From contig DALN01000139.1 of assembly GCA_002499455.1 (NCBI GenBank), positions 8,310-14,705 of the forward strand: DNA of 6,396 nt, written 5' to 3'. This DNA comes from Methanoculleus sp. UBA77 (GTDB lineage Archaea; Halobacteriota; Methanomicrobia; Methanomicrobiales; Methanoculleaceae). The position numbers were made by a program, and so were the translations under genes. Each line of letters starts with the position of its first letter. The stretch's first letter is position 1. The notes beneath the pieces are model-generated. The model made no database searches and was not told where the DNA came from. It saw only the letters and a list, made by a program, of their open reading frames with translations. This document shows, piece after piece, positions 5,681-6,396 of the stretch.

Positions 5681-5790
5681 CGGAGCGGAGCGTCCGTGTA
5701 AAGCTTTCACCGATAGCGCCTACAGTCAAAAACCCCGCCCCGCCGTTGCACACATGCCATCGAGAACTTGCGGGTATCTCAGTGCGGAAC
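5681..5790. other. Intergenic stretch between tRNA-Gly and the permease gene
   Basis: No credible gene is seen on either strand. It contains the near-palindrome GTG-T-AAAGCTTT-CAC (5696-5710), whose perfect core AAAGCTTT is at 5700-5707, about 80 bases upstream of the permease TATA-like box. Otherwise it is featureless. Confidence 0.5.
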
Positions 5791-5797
5791 TATTATA
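5791..5797 (+). promoter_or_regulatory. TATA-like box for the permease gene
   Basis: TATTATA lies with its centre about 28 bases before the A of the ATG at 5822. With normal archaeal spacing, transcription would begin at or within a base or two of the start codon. This points to a leaderless mRNA. Consistent with this, no Shine-Dalgarno-like sequence is found in the C-rich stretch 5806-5821. Confidence 0.65.
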
Positions 5798-5821
5798 GCC
5801 GTTAATCCCCCTCCCGCTGCG

Positions 5822-6396
5822 ATGGAACTAAAGCGGGGACTCTCGCAATTCGATCTCACAAGCATCATCGTCGGGGCGATCGTCGGTGCCGACATCTACA
5901 TAGCATCGGCGCTCACGGCCGGCCTGGTCGGCCCGTTCTCGATCGCCCTCTGGGTTGTTGCCGGCCTCTTCGCTGCAACGATCGCGATGGTCTTTGCCTA
6001 CTGCAGTTACTACGTTCCCCGCGTCGGCGGGCCGTTCGCCTACGTCTCGGAGGCGTTCGACGATTTTTATGGGTTTCTCACCGGCTGGAGCATGTGGATC
6101 GCCGAACTCCTTGCACTTCCGGTCTTTGCCATCGCGTTCACGAACTACCTTGCGGCGCTCGTCCCCCTCACCCCGGCCGCAGGGGTCGCCGCGAGAGCGG
6201 TCTTCGTCACCGCCCTGACGCTCGTCAATATCGTCGGTGTCAGGGCCGCAGGGAAGCTGAACGACGCGCTGACGCTCATCAAACTCTCCCCCCTGCTCCT
6301 CCTTATCGTGGCAGGGCTCGGCTTCTTCCTTGTCCGGCCAGAGACGTTCATCGGAAACTATACTCCGCTGCTCCCGCTCGGACTCGAGAACGCCGC
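5822..6396 (+). CDS. APC-superfamily amino acid permease, N-terminal part (cut by right window edge)
   Basis: Cytoplasmic-membrane transporter of the amino acid-polyamine-organocation superfamily; the substrate is not predictable. The visible 191 residues begin MELKRGLSQFDLTSIIVGAI, and the frame stays open to the window edge. Family members have about 400-500 residues and about 12 spans, so more than half is outside. TM1 (about 13-36) contains the substrate-site motif as GAIVGADIYIASA (18-30). The usual form is G-x-I-I-G-S/A-G-I-F, so D24 replaces the common glycine. TM2 is about 39-60, followed by PRVGGPFAYVSEAF (66-79), a well-conserved loop. TM3 is about 88-115 and TM4 about 122-141. NIVGVRAAGKLNDALTLIKL (136-155) leads into TM5 (about 156-171). 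Two features place the start at the ATG at 5822: the charged N-terminus just before TM1, and the TATA-like box at leaderless spacing. Confidence 0.93.
   Translation, partial: MELKRGLSQFDLTSIIVGAIVGADIYIASALTAGLVGPFSIALWVVAGLFAATIAMVFAYCSYYVPRVGGPFAYVSEAFDDFYGFLTGWSMWIAELLALPVFAIAFTNYLAALVPLTPAAGVAARAVFVTALTLVNIVGVRAAGKLNDALTLIKLSPLLLLIVAGLGFFLVRPETFIGNYTPLLPLGLENA

Noticed and set aside
5379..5753. 124-residue minus-strand open frame containing RRPGLEPGFRRWQ
   Set aside because: The phrase is the well-known artefact of translating the antisense of a tRNA gene, and the frame spans tRNA-Gly and promoter DNA.
6145..6351. 68-residue minus-strand frame opposite the permease
   Set aside because: It is antisense to transmembrane segments of the APC permease and has no family signal.
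1..6396. CRISPR array, insertion sequence, toxin-antitoxin or defence system
   Set aside because: There are no spaced direct repeats, transposase motifs, small gene pairs or nuclease/ATPase signatures. Apart from one unknown membrane protein, the genes are housekeeping, transport or protease genes.

Overview
The window looks like chromosomal DNA from a high-GC methanogenic archaeon. A Methanomicrobiales member such as Methanoculleus is my best guess, from general likeness and not from a search. Supporting signs are: a compact C5-type tetrapyrrole gene cluster that includes a Met8/SirC-type precorrin-2 dehydrogenase; TATA-like boxes about 26-31 bases before starts; at least one apparently leaderless gene; a tRNA gene without an encoded CCA; and T-tracts instead of classical bacterial terminators.

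Left half (1-3531, minus strand): four tightly overlapping genes read right to left. They are a SirC/Met8-like precorrin-2 dehydrogenase, hemA (glutamyl-tRNA reductase), hemB (zinc-type porphobilinogen synthase) and hemL (glutamate-1-semialdehyde aminomutase, cut by the left edge). HemA, HemL and HemB carry glutamyl-tRNA(Glu) to porphobilinogen. SirC acts later, oxidising precorrin-2 to sirohydrochlorin, the branch point to coenzyme F430, siroheme and corrinoids. Neighbouring genes overlap by 8, 22 and 14 bases, and each downstream start has a Shine-Dalgarno-like sequence inside the preceding gene. This suggests one translationally coupled operon. HemC, HemD and the uroporphyrinogen-III methyltransferase are not in the window and may lie beyond the left edge.

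Middle (3532-3683): a divergent promoter region with a TATA-like box for each direction, two abutting 8-bp palindromes and a spaced 7-bp inverted repeat.

Right half (plus strand): an uncharacterised multipass membrane protein (3684-4625), then a PrsW-family intramembrane protease homologue (4702-5394). Next come a GC-rich intergenic stretch with two perfect inverted repeats, a tRNA-Gly(GCC) gene (5567-5638) with its own TATA-like box, and the N-terminal 191 residues of an APC-superfamily amino acid permease (5822 to the right edge). The permease appears to be leaderless.

This is mostly an ordinary housekeeping region. I see no mobile element, CRISPR array or defence system. The points most worth a second look are the PrsW homologue beside an unknown membrane protein, the unusual acidic residue in the permease's substrate-site motif, and the palindromes between the divergent promoters.
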